Assembly (NCBI GenBank): GCA_051418055.1
Contig: JBPRGH010000010.1
Coordinates: forward strand, 124,001 to 188,000
DNA: 64,000 nt
Reading direction: 5' to 3'
Source of the DNA: JBPRGH01 sp051418055
GTDB taxonomy: Bacteria > Bacteroidota > Bacteroidia > Cytophagales > Cyclobacteriaceae
The position numbers and the translations under genes were made by a program. The notes under the pieces were generated by a model, which was not told where the DNA came from, searched no databases, and saw only the letters and a program-made list of their open reading frames with translations. Shown here one piece after another: positions 25,474-34,610 of the stretch (position 1 is its first letter; the number at the start of each line of letters is the position of its first letter).

Positions 25474-26715
25474 TCATTTGCCCGGAGCCCCTTTCCCAAT
25501 ATATGACCAAAAATCTGAAATTACCTCCCATGATAATTTTCCCCGGCTCATCATCCTGTGCCGCAAGCTTTTCAATTGCTCTTTATCAACAGAAGGTTTA
25601 GCCTTAGCCATTGCATCTATCAATGTTTCTGTTACCTGCCAGTTTATTTGATTTACAGTCCGATCATTAGCTTTTTGTTCTATTCTTGCGAAAATATCCA
25701 TACTGGCCTGATCCCATGGACTTATCAATGTTTGTACAGGTTTCTGTTGATCAAGATTTATCAATTTAGAATGTTCCTGAAAACCTTCAAAACTCTGGGC
25801 TAAATCTTCATTTGGCCAACGCATTTGTACTGTTCCTTTTACAGGTTGATATATTAATGTATAAAGTGTACCGAAACCTTCACTAAAGCGGGTGTTATAA
25901 AGCGGCGGTTGAAGAAAAGAATCAGCTACAGCATTCGCATCTATTTCTTTTCTGGATAAAATATTTTCCAAAAAGGCAGATCTCTCTAATGTTTTATTAA
26001 AGGCTGCATTTTCCGGCCACTCAATCGTTCCCTGATGGTTTGTTGTAAAGGCTAAATCAGTCACTACTGGAGATCGGTCTGGCGCTACCAGCACAGTTTT
26101 AAAGGCCCCGGTCCTATCAACTACCGTAACATTGTAAGACATATGTGAGGGAATACGCTTTAAGGCTTCTACGGCCTCTTTTACGTTGCTGCAAAATTCC
26201 AGTATATATCTTAAAATGAATGGTATTCCAAAACCCATACCTACAACACTGCGGCCACCGAATGTTAGGGAAATAGCCAAACCATCTTCATTCATGCCAT
26301 CAATAGCTCCTATTAAACAGTCGCTTGTGACAATTACCTTTTTGCCATTCCATGCACTTAACAATTGTGTTCCTTCTGTAAGATCCGGATGGTGATCATA
26401 ATTACGGATTAACTTAATATTGTTCCCCGTTAATACTGCCTGAGAGCAGCCGCTGAGGTAGGGAGGAGGCTGAAACCCTGTCAGAAAACGTGCCGCTATC
26501 TCATCTGCATTTGCCAGTTTACAAAACCGCTTATAATTAGGCCACATCTCGGGCATATATTTTTTAAGCGCTGCCTGAGAAGTCTTTAAATCAGGAAAGG
26601 ATGCTCCTTTAGAAATAAACCACCCTCTGTATTCCTCCCAATGAGTTTTAAATAATCGTTGCCACTTCGAACCCGGTTTACCAGGTTCGGAAATGGCATT
26701 GAAATGTAGATGCAT
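25474..26715 (-). CDS. C45-family Ntn hydrolase / acyl-CoA:6-aminopenicillanic acid acyltransferase-like
   Basis: 413 residues. The Gly-Cys pair in LSGCSQAVL (Cys about 90) fits the self-cleaving nucleophile of the C45/AAT family, which would give an N-terminal fragment of about 89 residues. RNYDHHP, DGMNEDGLAISLTFGG and TTNHQG match the choloylglycine-hydrolase-like Ntn core. Such enzymes hydrolyse or transfer linear amides. Beside a decarboxylase and an ATP-grasp ligase, it probably makes or breaks an acyl-amine bond. Substrate unknown. Spacing to neighbours is 64 and 84 nt. Confidence 0.82.
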   Translation of the reverse strand: MHLHFNAISEPGKPGSKWQRLFKTHWEEYRGWFISKGASFPDLKTSQAALKKYMPEMWPNYKRFCKLANADEIAARFLTGFQPPPYLSGCSQAVLTGNNIKLIRNYDHHPDLTEGTQLLSAWNGKKVIVTSDCLIGAIDGMNEDGLAISLTFGGRSVVGMGFGIPFILRYILEFCSNVKEAVEALKRIPSHMSYNVTVVDRTGAFKTVLVAPDRSPVVTDLAFTTNHQGTIEWPENAAFNKTLERSAFLENILSRKEIDANAVADSFLQPPLYNTRFSEGFGTLYTLIYQPVKGTVQMRWPNEDLAQSFEGFQEHSKLINLDQQKPVQTLISPWDQASMDIFARIEQKANDRTVNQINWQVTETLIDAMAKAKPSVDKEQLKSLRHRMMSRGKLSWEVISDFWSYIGKGAPGK

Positions 26716-26799
26716 ATAATAGATGAATATTTATTTATAAGAGATTCCTGAAAGGACAGCAAAATGGTGGAAATTTTCCTGCTGAACTAAGGAAACGCC

Positions 26800-28413
26800 T
26801 TATTTAATTAAAGCACCTGTTTGCTTCGGCTTTTTCTTATCCTCAATCATCTCTGATTTATACTGTGAGCGAATGGCTTTTATCCAATGTTTTGCTCTGT
26901 TGTTAAGCCTGAAGTCATCCGTCATCATACGGCCCCTCGAAACAAGAATACCCATATCGGCTCCTTCATACAGGTAATCACCTTTTCTGGTAATCCTTAG
27001 GAAGAATGCTTCATTTTCATTTTCCACGGCTCTTCTGTGCGTGTCCATCCTGTCAAACTGTATGTGTCCAGTATCATACATCTTCCAGATACCTGATTTT
27101 GGTGCTTCTGTTACATATTCGATGGTGTCTTCTGTATGTTTAATTATAAGCTGGCTCCACCCGTCAATATTATCCTGATTAGCCCAGCGGCTGTTAAGGG
27201 CTTCGACATCCAATTCATATTCAATATCCATCCACTCTAAAATGTGGAAAATAAATAAAGGTGCATCTGCCAGGGCAAAAACCGCATGATTAGTGATTGA
27301 GCTTGCTCCTGTTACACGTGGATTTAATTCTCCGAGATAAAGCTCACCATTATCCTGATCTATAAGATAATCGAGTTCAAAATATCCCTTGTACCCTTCT
27401 TTGCGCAATTGATTACCAAATCGCTGGGTATTTTCAATTGCCTTTGCCCTTAATTCCGGTGTGAATGCATTAGGATAGATCTCGTTTCCACACCACCCAC
27501 CTTCGTATGGAGTAAGGTCTTTAAATCCAACAAGCTCGGTCATCAGAGGAGCAACGATTGTTCCATGTCTTGTCACGCAGGCTTCAATAGCTGACCCCTT
27601 ACAGCGGATACGCTTCATGATCTTAACCTCATCTTCTTTAATGATCTCTTCCTCGTGCTTTTTGAATTCTTCTTCATTAGAAATAAAGAAAGTTGTATGC
27701 CCGGAATCTCCAAAAGGAGTCTGTATTACAAGGTCGCTCCCAAGATCTTTAGCAATTTTTGTGAGCTGCTTATAATCTTTTACCTGTGCAAGCACATAAG
27801 GGACACAGGCTACTCCTGCTTTTTCAGCAATACGATTCGTGTTTACTTTATTATCCAGAAAATTTCTCATTTCGGCCTTTGGAAACATTATTTCCAGGCC
27901 TAACTTTTCAGCAAGCTCCTCTGTCTTTTCATTGAACATAAGGAACATAGCTTTACCGGCTTTACCGTCTACTGATCGGGTTTTCAGGTAATCCTGTACT
28001 TCAGGGTGCTGTAAAAGGTAGTTATTTATATCTTCAATGCCCTCAAATTCATCGTGCGGGATCTCTGTTTTTGGTGAAAACACATTCGGGTGTAATCCAT
28101 CAAAGCATTCGATGTGACAGATAAATTTAAATCCCTTTATCCACTCATCGGCACCCAGAAGATTGAAATTTGTAGCGCTTATAAAATATAGCGGCTCTTC
28201 ATTTTTATGGAAAGATCTCCGTATATCTGAGACTCCACTTAGCTCAACTTTTCTGGAAGGTTTCTTGCCTGTATTTGTATTTGAAGCAGGTTTTGCTGAA
28301 TGTTTTGTTGCCCTTGCACCAGGAACACCGGGTATTTTGGTTGCACTGGAAGTAGCAGGGTTAGTCTTCTTTTTTACGGATGAATCTGATTTATTTCCTT
28401 TTTTAGTTGCCAT
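26800..28413 (-). CDS. ATP-grasp ligase (biotin-carboxylase-like), substrate unknown
   Basis: 537 residues. An N-terminal low-complexity Lys/Ser/Thr-rich tail (1-55) precedes a preATP-grasp-like domain (about 65-175), and an ATP-grasp core follows (about 185-400). The core shows VIQTPFGDSGHTTFFI, KRIRCKGSAIEACV, and the metal-binding end YFELDYLIDQDNGELYLGELNPRV. No biotin-carrier domain is present, so it is unlikely to be a true biotin carboxylase. ATP-grasp enzymes form acyl-phosphates and then amide bonds. It starts 7 nt after the decarboxylase gene and is clearly in its operon. It may ligate an amino acid to the amine produced. Confidence 0.82.
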   Translation of the reverse strand: MATKKGNKSDSSVKKKTNPATSSATKIPGVPGARATKHSAKPASNTNTGKKPSRKVELSGVSDIRRSFHKNEEPLYFISATNFNLLGADEWIKGFKFICHIECFDGLHPNVFSPKTEIPHDEFEGIEDINNYLLQHPEVQDYLKTRSVDGKAGKAMFLMFNEKTEELAEKLGLEIMFPKAEMRNFLDNKVNTNRIAEKAGVACVPYVLAQVKDYKQLTKIAKDLGSDLVIQTPFGDSGHTTFFISNEEEFKKHEEEIIKEDEVKIMKRIRCKGSAIEACVTRHGTIVAPLMTELVGFKDLTPYEGGWCGNEIYPNAFTPELRAKAIENTQRFGNQLRKEGYKGYFELDYLIDQDNGELYLGELNPRVTGASSITNHAVFALADAPLFIFHILEWMDIEYELDVEALNSRWANQDNIDGWSQLIIKHTEDTIEYVTEAPKSGIWKMYDTGHIQFDRMDTHRRAVENENEAFFLRITRKGDYLYEGADMGILVSRGRMMTDDFRLNNRAKHWIKAIRSQYKSEMIEDKKKPKQTGALIK

Positions 28414-28420
28414 ATTAGTT

Positions 28421-31174
28421 TTAAATTTTGGTGGTTAATTTCTTTTGTTTGTTATTGCCTGTAGAACCCATGGAAGTGACAGTTTTTTGCCTGTTTAGCA
28501 CGCTTTCTTTAAAAATACGAAGCCCCAGGTCTGCCCTGTACCCATGTATTTCTGACACATCCAGAGCGGTAAGAAAATGAATGATTTCTTTGCTTACCAC
28601 CTGGCCGGGTACAAGCACAGGAAATCCGGGAGGGTAAGGAATGATGAAAGAGGAAGCGACCAGAATTCGGCCATTCTCCATTGCCGGCAAACATTCATTC
28701 AGAGGCATATACTCATAATTCTCCTCATTATAGGCAAGGAAAAATGCGTCACGAATATTACCTCCGGGTACTCCAGGTACTGCCTGGAAAGAATGATGGA
28801 AATAGCTGAAATCAGGAAGTGGCGGGAAATCCTTTATCAGGGATTTTATGCGGTTCTGGCGGATCTTGCTTTCTTTTTCACTCAGCGCTAAAAATTCCTC
28901 GTCCAGCTCATCAGCAATTTTTAATAATGCATTGGTAAGGTATGCAACACTACTTTTTGTGGTTCCTATATTGGTCATAAATAAGACCGTGTTTCTTGAG
29001 GTTTTATTTATCTGGATATTAAATTTATCCATCAGGTACTTGTTCTTAAAGGTATCCCCATCTACTCCAGTACGGCCAATGTGGAGGGTGATTTTCGTAG
29101 GGTCCAGTACAAACTCATCCTTTTCCCAGGCAGTTTCCATTCTGTTCCAACCATCTTTCTTGTTATAATATTCTGATAATCCAGATTCCCTGTATTCCTT
29201 CGGGATAAAATTACTTACCGTCAGGACATCGAAATATTTGTTAAGGCGTGGGTGGTCATTAACTTTGGCACGTAATACCATAGCCATTTCTATACTTTTT
29301 TCCACGAGCTCAAAACCTTCAAACTGAACCTGCCTTCTTCCCGCATCAAGCGAAGCCAGCATCTGATAGTTTGGTGAAGTAGAAGTGTGGGTCATATAGG
29401 CTTCCATAAAAGTATTCTCGCTTTTTCTGCGGAAATCTTCATCCCAAATGTGGATCATGGAACCCTGACGAAAACTGCTCAAAGTTTTATGTGTGCTTTG
29501 AGTGGAATAAACCCTTATCCTTACCTCATCCGGGTTGGGGAGTTTTGGGAGTTCATCCTTTTCAAGATTATTTATATGCTCTGTATATTCTTCTCTGTAG
29601 CTACTGCTCCTATACTTTTCATATAGTTTTTTGGCTACAAACATTCCTGTGCGTTGTTTATAGTTATAGGTAAACCCGGCGAAGGCAAACCAGGCTTCAT
29701 CCCACAGGAATATGATGTCAGGTTTTATCGCCAGTATCTCCTGCATTACCTTTTCCACATTATATACCAGGCCATCAAAGGTACAGTTGGTAAGGAGCAG
29801 CATTTTTACCAGGTCCAACCTTCCTGCTTTTTTCAATCTAAGTAATTTTTCTTTTATCTGCTCCAGAGGCACTGCACCATACATAGAATATTCTTCTATT
29901 GGATAAGAATCCAGATAAACAGGATAAGCGCCGGCCAGCACAAGGCCGTAGTGATGTGACTTGTGGCAATCACGGTCGATAAGAATAACCTCCCCTGGTT
30001 TAACGAGCGCCTGTACTACAATTTTATTAGCTGTTGATGTTCCGTTTGTTACAAAGAAGGTTTGCTGCGAACCATAAGCTTCACCAGCCATTTTTTGTGC
30101 TTTTTTTAAAGACCCTGTTGGCTGCAGAAGGGAATCAAGACCTCCTGTGGTAGAAGAAGTTTCTGCAAGGAACATATTTCTTCCATAAAAATTACCAAAA
30201 TCATTTATCCACCTTGATTTGAATACTGAATTACCTCTTGAAATGGGCATTGCATGAAAAACACCTGTAGGTTTTTTACTGTACTCTTTAAGAGCAGTAA
30301 AGAATGGCGTTTCATATCTTTCGCTTATCCCTCTAATTATGGTAAGATGTAATTCCTGTAGATCTTCTACCCTGTAAAATATACGTCTGAAGCTTTTAAG
30401 CGTGCTATCTTTAAGTTTACCGAGAGATGTATCGGTAACATAATAAACATCAAGTTCCGGCCTGAATTTTTTAATAAGATTTCCAAGTATTGGTCCTAGC
30501 TCACTTTGTGGTGTGGTGGCTAAATTTAGATTTAAAACATTCTGAATAAAGGGTTTTATCTGTGGCGTTACTTTTTTTGAATGATAAGGGGGAGCATAAC
30601 GGACTACTACCGCCTGTATATTGTAGTTGAAGTGTAAAGCAATCATAGCATCTTCAAAAGAACGCTGGACGACAATGCCATAAATATATTGTTCATTGGA
30701 AGCCTGCAGCTCTTTAAGGTTTTGCCGGAGATTGCTTTCTTCTTGTGGAGATATATCCTCCACGATCAGCACCTCAAAATAATTCTTTTTCCCCCCATCG
30801 GTAGCATCACGACTATCAGAAATTTCAACACCTGATTCCTCATCGTCACCAGCTTCGGGATTATTCCTATACCTGTCGCTGATTAAATCTTTTGTAAATT
30901 CTGTAATTTTATTATTAAGCGCCGTATGCTCCTGCCTGTCGAGCATTTCTATAAGTCCACGTATCCGCGAGATGCCCGGAAAAGCAAAATAGCATTCTAT
31001 TCCTTCCAGGTCTTTTAACAACCTCCGGACATTCTGTTTATTATTTTTCTCCTCCTCAGAACCTCTTGTACTAGCTTCCAGTTTAGTGGTTTCAGCCTTT
31101 AACTTGTTCCATAATTCAACTCTTAGCTGAGCAATATTATAATGACTTGAACTTATCGTTTTCTTTGGAGGCAT
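28421..31174 (-). CDS. Orn/Lys/Arg-type PLP decarboxylase with unusual N-terminal extension
   Basis: 917 residues, against roughly 710-755 for E. coli inducible Lys/Orn/Arg decarboxylases. An N-terminal extension of about 130 helical, charged residues precedes a receiver-like wing domain (starting EVLIVEDISPQEE). The aspartate-aminotransferase-fold domain follows, with DRDCHKSHHYG, TNCTFDGLVYN, LWDEAWFAFAG and the cofactor lysine in STHKTLSSFRQG (about residue 563). The family C-terminal domain is last. ATG 31174 is preferred, which leaves 4 nt to the upstream VOC gene; a start at 31222 would overlap it. The substrate (Arg, Lys, Orn or other) cannot be read with confidence. Confidence 0.88.
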   Translation of the reverse strand: MPPKKTISSSHYNIAQLRVELWNKLKAETTKLEASTRGSEEEKNNKQNVRRLLKDLEGIECYFAFPGISRIRGLIEMLDRQEHTALNNKITEFTKDLISDRYRNNPEAGDDEESGVEISDSRDATDGGKKNYFEVLIVEDISPQEESNLRQNLKELQASNEQYIYGIVVQRSFEDAMIALHFNYNIQAVVVRYAPPYHSKKVTPQIKPFIQNVLNLNLATTPQSELGPILGNLIKKFRPELDVYYVTDTSLGKLKDSTLKSFRRIFYRVEDLQELHLTIIRGISERYETPFFTALKEYSKKPTGVFHAMPISRGNSVFKSRWINDFGNFYGRNMFLAETSSTTGGLDSLLQPTGSLKKAQKMAGEAYGSQQTFFVTNGTSTANKIVVQALVKPGEVILIDRDCHKSHHYGLVLAGAYPVYLDSYPIEEYSMYGAVPLEQIKEKLLRLKKAGRLDLVKMLLLTNCTFDGLVYNVEKVMQEILAIKPDIIFLWDEAWFAFAGFTYNYKQRTGMFVAKKLYEKYRSSSYREEYTEHINNLEKDELPKLPNPDEVRIRVYSTQSTHKTLSSFRQGSMIHIWDEDFRRKSENTFMEAYMTHTSTSPNYQMLASLDAGRRQVQFEGFELVEKSIEMAMVLRAKVNDHPRLNKYFDVLTVSNFIPKEYRESGLSEYYNKKDGWNRMETAWEKDEFVLDPTKITLHIGRTGVDGDTFKNKYLMDKFNIQINKTSRNTVLFMTNIGTTKSSVAYLTNALLKIADELDEEFLALSEKESKIRQNRIKSLIKDFPPLPDFSYFHHSFQAVPGVPGGNIRDAFFLAYNEENYEYMPLNECLPAMENGRILVASSFIIPYPPGFPVLVPGQVVSKEIIHFLTALDVSEIHGYRADLGLRIFKESVLNRQKTVTSMGSTGNNKQKKLTTKI

Positions 31175-31178
31175 AATG

Positions 31179-31586
31179 TTATTTATTTGAGTGTAAGGCA
31201 AGCTTATTGCCTTCTGAATCAATAAAAATGGCGAAATATCCTGCCTCTTCGGTAATTAGTGTTTTAGGCATTACTATTCTTCCACCAGCTGGTTCTATTC
31301 TTTCAAGAATCAGATTTAGATCTTTACCGCCATTTAAATAAAGTAAAGAACCTGTGTCGCTTGGCGTGGAACCTGGTCCTGCTACTATAGCTCCCCCAAT
31401 TCCATTTTTTGCAGGGAAAAAGGCCATGGCATGATTCCCGCTAAAGTTAGTTTCCATATCAATTCCATAGATATGATTATAAAAATTAACTGCCTGCTGA
31501 AAATTAACAGCAGGGATTTCAAACCAGCTTATGTAGTTTGTTAAAGGTTTTTCTGCTTTTTGTTTTTTTGATGATACTCCACCCAT
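31179..31586 (-). CDS. VOC superfamily (glyoxalase/bleomycin-resistance fold) protein
   Basis: 135 residues with two beta-alpha-beta-beta-beta modules. Module 1 begins ISWFEIPAVNFQQAVNFYNHIYG and module 2 begins SLLYLNGGKDLNLILERIEPAGG, with the closing motif YFAIFIDSEGNKLALHS. VOC proteins bind a metal and catalyse varied small-molecule chemistry or bind ligands. It sits between the nitrilase-fold and decarboxylase genes with gaps of 19 and 4 nt, so it probably belongs to the pathway, perhaps as an isomerase or binding protein. Confidence 0.88.
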   Translation of the reverse strand: MGGVSSKKQKAEKPLTNYISWFEIPAVNFQQAVNFYNHIYGIDMETNFSGNHAMAFFPAKNGIGGAIVAGPGSTPSDTGSLLYLNGGKDLNLILERIEPAGGRIVMPKTLITEEAGYFAIFIDSEGNKLALHSNK

Positions 31587-31605
31587 TTTTTTAAAATTTT
31601 ATTAT

Positions 31606-32541
31606 TTAAAATTCATCGAATCCTTTATATCCTGTAGGATTTGAAGGAGGTTCATATTCATTTTCACGCTTTTTCAATTTTGCAAGATCACCCAGCCTGT
31701 TTGGCTTTATAAGAGGACCCAGAGAATTGAGATATGGAAGATCTGTCCCGGGCTGATAGATACTGAATTGACTTTTGTGATCGCGAAAGCTTTTTAAGGG
31801 CTGACCCAGTCGTAGTACACCGAGTTCCCTGCTTCTCTTCACGCGATCAATATTTAGCTCAAGGGGGAAAATTTCTTCATTACCCTCGGCCTGATATATT
31901 ATTCTGCCATCCGGGCCGCAAACCAGTGACCTTCCGTTACCTCCTGATTCCAGTCCGTTCACATCAAAGAAGTAGCATTGGTTTACAGCAGCCATAGCAC
32001 GTACTATGGATAATTCTATTTCACGATCGATAGTGCCGGTCATGGTAGGATGTAAAATCACTTCGGCTCCCATGACAGCCAGTGTACGAATTGTTTCAGG
32101 GAACCACATGTCATAACATATAGAAAGGCCGAATTTGGCAACGCCAGGCACATCAAATACGCAAAATTCAGAACCCGGGGTCACCCCTACCTCATATGGA
32201 AAGAATGGGAACATCTTTCTGTATCGGGTAACGATCTCACCCTGAGGATTTATCACTGTAGCAGTATTATAAATATGACCGTGGCTCTTTTCGAATATAG
32301 AACCGGGTAACAACCAAATACCATGTTTTTTAGCCATTGCCTGCATCTCATGCTCAAAATCTCCCGGCACTTCCTGTGCCGTATGTGTAAGTGGGCCATA
32401 GCCGCACAGCTCACTAAATACTACCATTTCTACCCATGGATAAAGGCTCATTGTTATATCGAGCTTCAGCTTCATCATTTCCACATTGGGAGCGACGGCT
32501 GAAACTTTCATTTGGATTCCTGCTATTGCAAATGGCGTCAT
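31606..32541 (-). CDS. Nitrilase-superfamily carbon-nitrogen hydrolase
   Basis: 311 residues with the Glu-Lys-Cys triad intact: Glu44 in VFSELCGYG, Lys109 in RYRKMFPF, Cys142 in LSICYDMWFPE. An extra C-terminal tail (about 270-311) ends in YKGFDEF. The superfamily cleaves amides, N-carbamoyl amines and nitriles. In this operon an N-carbamoylputrescine-amidase-like, formamidase-like or omega-amidase-like role would fit, but the residues do not decide. The gene lies 83 nt downstream of the transaminase gene. Confidence 0.88.
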   Translation of the reverse strand: MTPFAIAGIQMKVSAVAPNVEMMKLKLDITMSLYPWVEMVVFSELCGYGPLTHTAQEVPGDFEHEMQAMAKKHGIWLLPGSIFEKSHGHIYNTATVINPQGEIVTRYRKMFPFFPYEVGVTPGSEFCVFDVPGVAKFGLSICYDMWFPETIRTLAVMGAEVILHPTMTGTIDREIELSIVRAMAAVNQCYFFDVNGLESGGNGRSLVCGPDGRIIYQAEGNEEIFPLELNIDRVKRSRELGVLRLGQPLKSFRDHKSQFSIYQPGTDLPYLNSLGPLIKPNRLGDLAKLKKRENEYEPPSNPTGYKGFDEF

Positions 32542-32624
32542 TTAGATATTTAATATTTTTTTGTTATAAATTTTGTAAAAGCTCTTTTTACTGGTAATTA
32601 ATTGTTTGGAAATAATTAACTACT

Positions 32625-33956
32625 TTATGTTTCCACTGCATTCGGTATATCTGCATGTACTTTTATCTGGTTTTCCAGAATATCGAGACCTGTAAGTAAT
32701 TGCTCATCAGTGATCACTAAGGGGGAGAGGATCCTGATGACATTTTTAAAAGTACCGGCACTCAGCAGAATTAATCCTTCTGCAGCACAACCTTTTACTA
32801 TTTTATCGCAAAGCTCCGTATGTGGTTTGCCAGGATCATTATCCTTTACCAGCTCAATGCCTATCATAGCGCCAATTCCCCTCACATCTCCTATTTGGGG
32901 GATTTTCTTTTGTAGTTTCTCAAAACGTTCTTTGACAATTTTGCCAATTTCAACAGCACGCTCATTTAAATTGCGGTCTTTCATATATTGAATGGTTGCC
33001 AGCGCAGCAACACAGCAAATTGGACTTCCTATATATGTGCCTCCAATTGTTCCCGGTCCGGCAGCATCCATTATTTCAGCACGGCCAAGGACGGCTGCAA
33101 TAGGCAATCCTGATCCCAATGATTTTGCATAGGTGCTGATATCAGGCTGGACTCCGTAATGTTGCCAGCTGGCCCAATGTCCTGTTCGGCAAAAGCCACT
33201 TTGTATCTCATCCATTATCAGCAGTATGCCATGCTCATCACAGAAAGAGCGTAAGCCTTCAAGATATTTTTTAGGTACAGGATTAAATCCACCTTCACCT
33301 TGTATGGGTTCAAGGATAATGGCGGCAAGGCTATTTACATCTACCATGCTATGGGCACTTTCCCGCAGCCGGGTCAGCTCCGTCTTTACAAACTCATCCA
33401 TATCCTGAGAGCCATGGTACTTGTAGAAATTGGGAAATGGTATTCTATATACTTCCGGAGAAAAAGGACCACTGCCATACTTGTAGCTTATTTTACTGGT
33501 CAGGCTCATTGCCATCATGGTACGTCCGTGAAAAGCTTCCGTAAAACAAAGTACTGCCGGACGTTTGGTAGCCTGGCGTGCAATTTTTATGGCATTTTCA
33601 ACAGCTTCTGCTCCTGTGCTGACCAGCATGGCCTTTGTTTTTTCACCATGGGGAAGGATTTCAGCCAGTTCTTCACAAAGTTTTATATATGGCTCATAGG
33701 TTACGACATTAAAGCTAGTATGCAGGTATTTACCAGCTTGTTCCCGAATAGCCTCCACAACAGGCTCCGGGCAATGACCAGCATTTACAACGCCTATCCC
33801 CCCGGCAAAATCAATATGTTCGCGACCATCAACATCCGTTATTATGGCACCTTTTGCCTCTTTTACTGTGGCAGTGTTAAACACTCCCACGCCATTAGCG
33901 ACAATATTTTTTCTCCTCTCCAAAAGTTCTTTGGATTGATTTTGATGTTCGGTCAT
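32625..33956 (-). CDS. 4-aminobutyrate-type class III aminotransferase
   Basis: 443 residues, fold-type I PLP transaminase. It has HIDFAGGIGVVNAGHCPEPV, VSTGAEAVENAIKIAR, LEPIQGEGG, MDEIQSGFCRTG, and the cofactor Lys near 278 in TYAKSLGSGLP. This matches 4-aminobutyrate/2-oxoglutarate aminotransferase (GabT/PuuE), though other omega-amino substrates are possible. ATG 33956 (MTEHQN) is the better start, because the 18 residues upstream look non-coding. It is the first gene of the cluster, and its product is consumed by the succinate-semialdehyde dehydrogenase at the far end. Confidence 0.92.
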   Translation of the reverse strand: MTEHQNQSKELLERRKNIVANGVGVFNTATVKEAKGAIITDVDGREHIDFAGGIGVVNAGHCPEPVVEAIREQAGKYLHTSFNVVTYEPYIKLCEELAEILPHGEKTKAMLVSTGAEAVENAIKIARQATKRPAVLCFTEAFHGRTMMAMSLTSKISYKYGSGPFSPEVYRIPFPNFYKYHGSQDMDEFVKTELTRLRESAHSMVDVNSLAAIILEPIQGEGGFNPVPKKYLEGLRSFCDEHGILLIMDEIQSGFCRTGHWASWQHYGVQPDISTYAKSLGSGLPIAAVLGRAEIMDAAGPGTIGGTYIGSPICCVAALATIQYMKDRNLNERAVEIGKIVKERFEKLQKKIPQIGDVRGIGAMIGIELVKDNDPGKPHTELCDKIVKGCAAEGLILLSAGTFKNVIRILSPLVITDEQLLTGLDILENQIKVHADIPNAVET

Positions 33957-34230
33957 AAAAAATTTAGTTATTAAGTTTAAAAAGAAAAATTGATAAGATG
34001 CTATAGTCATCCTGGCAAAATATATTTTCTATAGCATGGATCAATCCCATTTAATATACTGATTTTATGCGTAAAATACAAATATTATTTTGGTTTGATC
34101 GGGCAATGAGATGAGAAGATAACAAATTCAAAAGTGAGGTTATAAGTAACTAATTAGGATTCAGCAGCTTCAGCAGATGGATAAGAGCAAAATATTTTTA
34201 TTTAAACTTTTAAGAATTTTTTCTTTAACA

Positions 34231-34263
34231 GTTGCATTTTGTTGTCAACAATACTTAAATTTG
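34231..34263 (+). promoter_or_regulatory. Promoter of the tRNA-Gly/tRNA-Leu transcript
   Basis: A TTG (-33) at 34232-34234 and taaatttg at 34256-34263, matching TAnnTTTG (-7), are 21 nt apart. This agrees well with the Bacteroidota consensus. The predicted start near 34270 lies about 120 nt before tRNA-Gly. Of the 950-nt gene-free stretch from 33957 to 34906, the part before this box shows nothing else. Confidence 0.65.
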
Positions 34264-34302
34264 CATCCCTTAATCAGTCAAACGGATTGATTTAAACATC
34301 AG

Positions 34303-34367
34303 GCGAGAATAGCCTGCCTGTAGTAAAACAGGCTAAGCTGGTAGATCAATCAGATCTCTATGTTCTC
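34303..34367 (+). pseudogene. Degenerate tRNA-Gly-like copy
   Basis: The stretch begins gcgagaatagc, identical to the 5' end of the intact tRNA-Gly at 34389. It is interrupted by a 20-nt hairpin-forming insert, resumes with agctggtaga (the D-arm sequence), and ends near ttctc. No anticodon stem can be built. It is most simply a decayed partial duplication of the tRNA gene lying within the same transcript. Confidence 0.5.
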
Positions 34368-34388
34368 TAAACGATGTAATAATAACAA

Positions 34389-34461
<73 letters not shown>

Positions 34462-34475
34462 CAAAATTTATTGAG

Positions 34476-34518
34476 TGGTTGGTTTTATGACCTAATTAAT
34501 AAATCATAAAACCAACCA
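34476..34518. terminator. Long hairpin after tRNA-Gly
   Basis: A perfect 15-bp stem (34476-34490 with 34504-34518) with an AT-rich 13-nt loop. No clear T-run follows, so it may be an RNase processing site or partial terminator between the two tRNA genes. Confidence 0.6.
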
Positions 34519-34565
34519 TTAATTATTTAAAAGTCCACTGGTTTAAATAAGAAGGGTCAGACTAT

Positions 34566-34604
34566 AAACTTTGAACTTCAAACTTTGAACTAGAAACTTT
34601 AAAC
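34566..34604. repeat. Three-unit direct repeat, period 14
   Basis: aaactttgaac at 34566-34576 and 34580-34590 and aaactttaaac at 34594-34604 form three copies with a 14-nt period, immediately before tRNA-Leu. Short ACTTTGAAC-type repeats are common between Bacteroidota genes. No function can be read. Confidence 0.6.
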
Positions 34605-34610
34605 TCAGTT

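Noticed and set aside
26800..28413. Biotin carboxylase
   Set aside because: No biotin-carrier or carboxyltransferase gene is near and the flanking genes concern amines and amides, so only ATP-grasp is claimed.
33300..33974. 224-residue plus-strand ORF
   Set aside because: It is antisense to the clearly real transaminase gene, and its translation looks like an aromatic-rich shadow without domain features.
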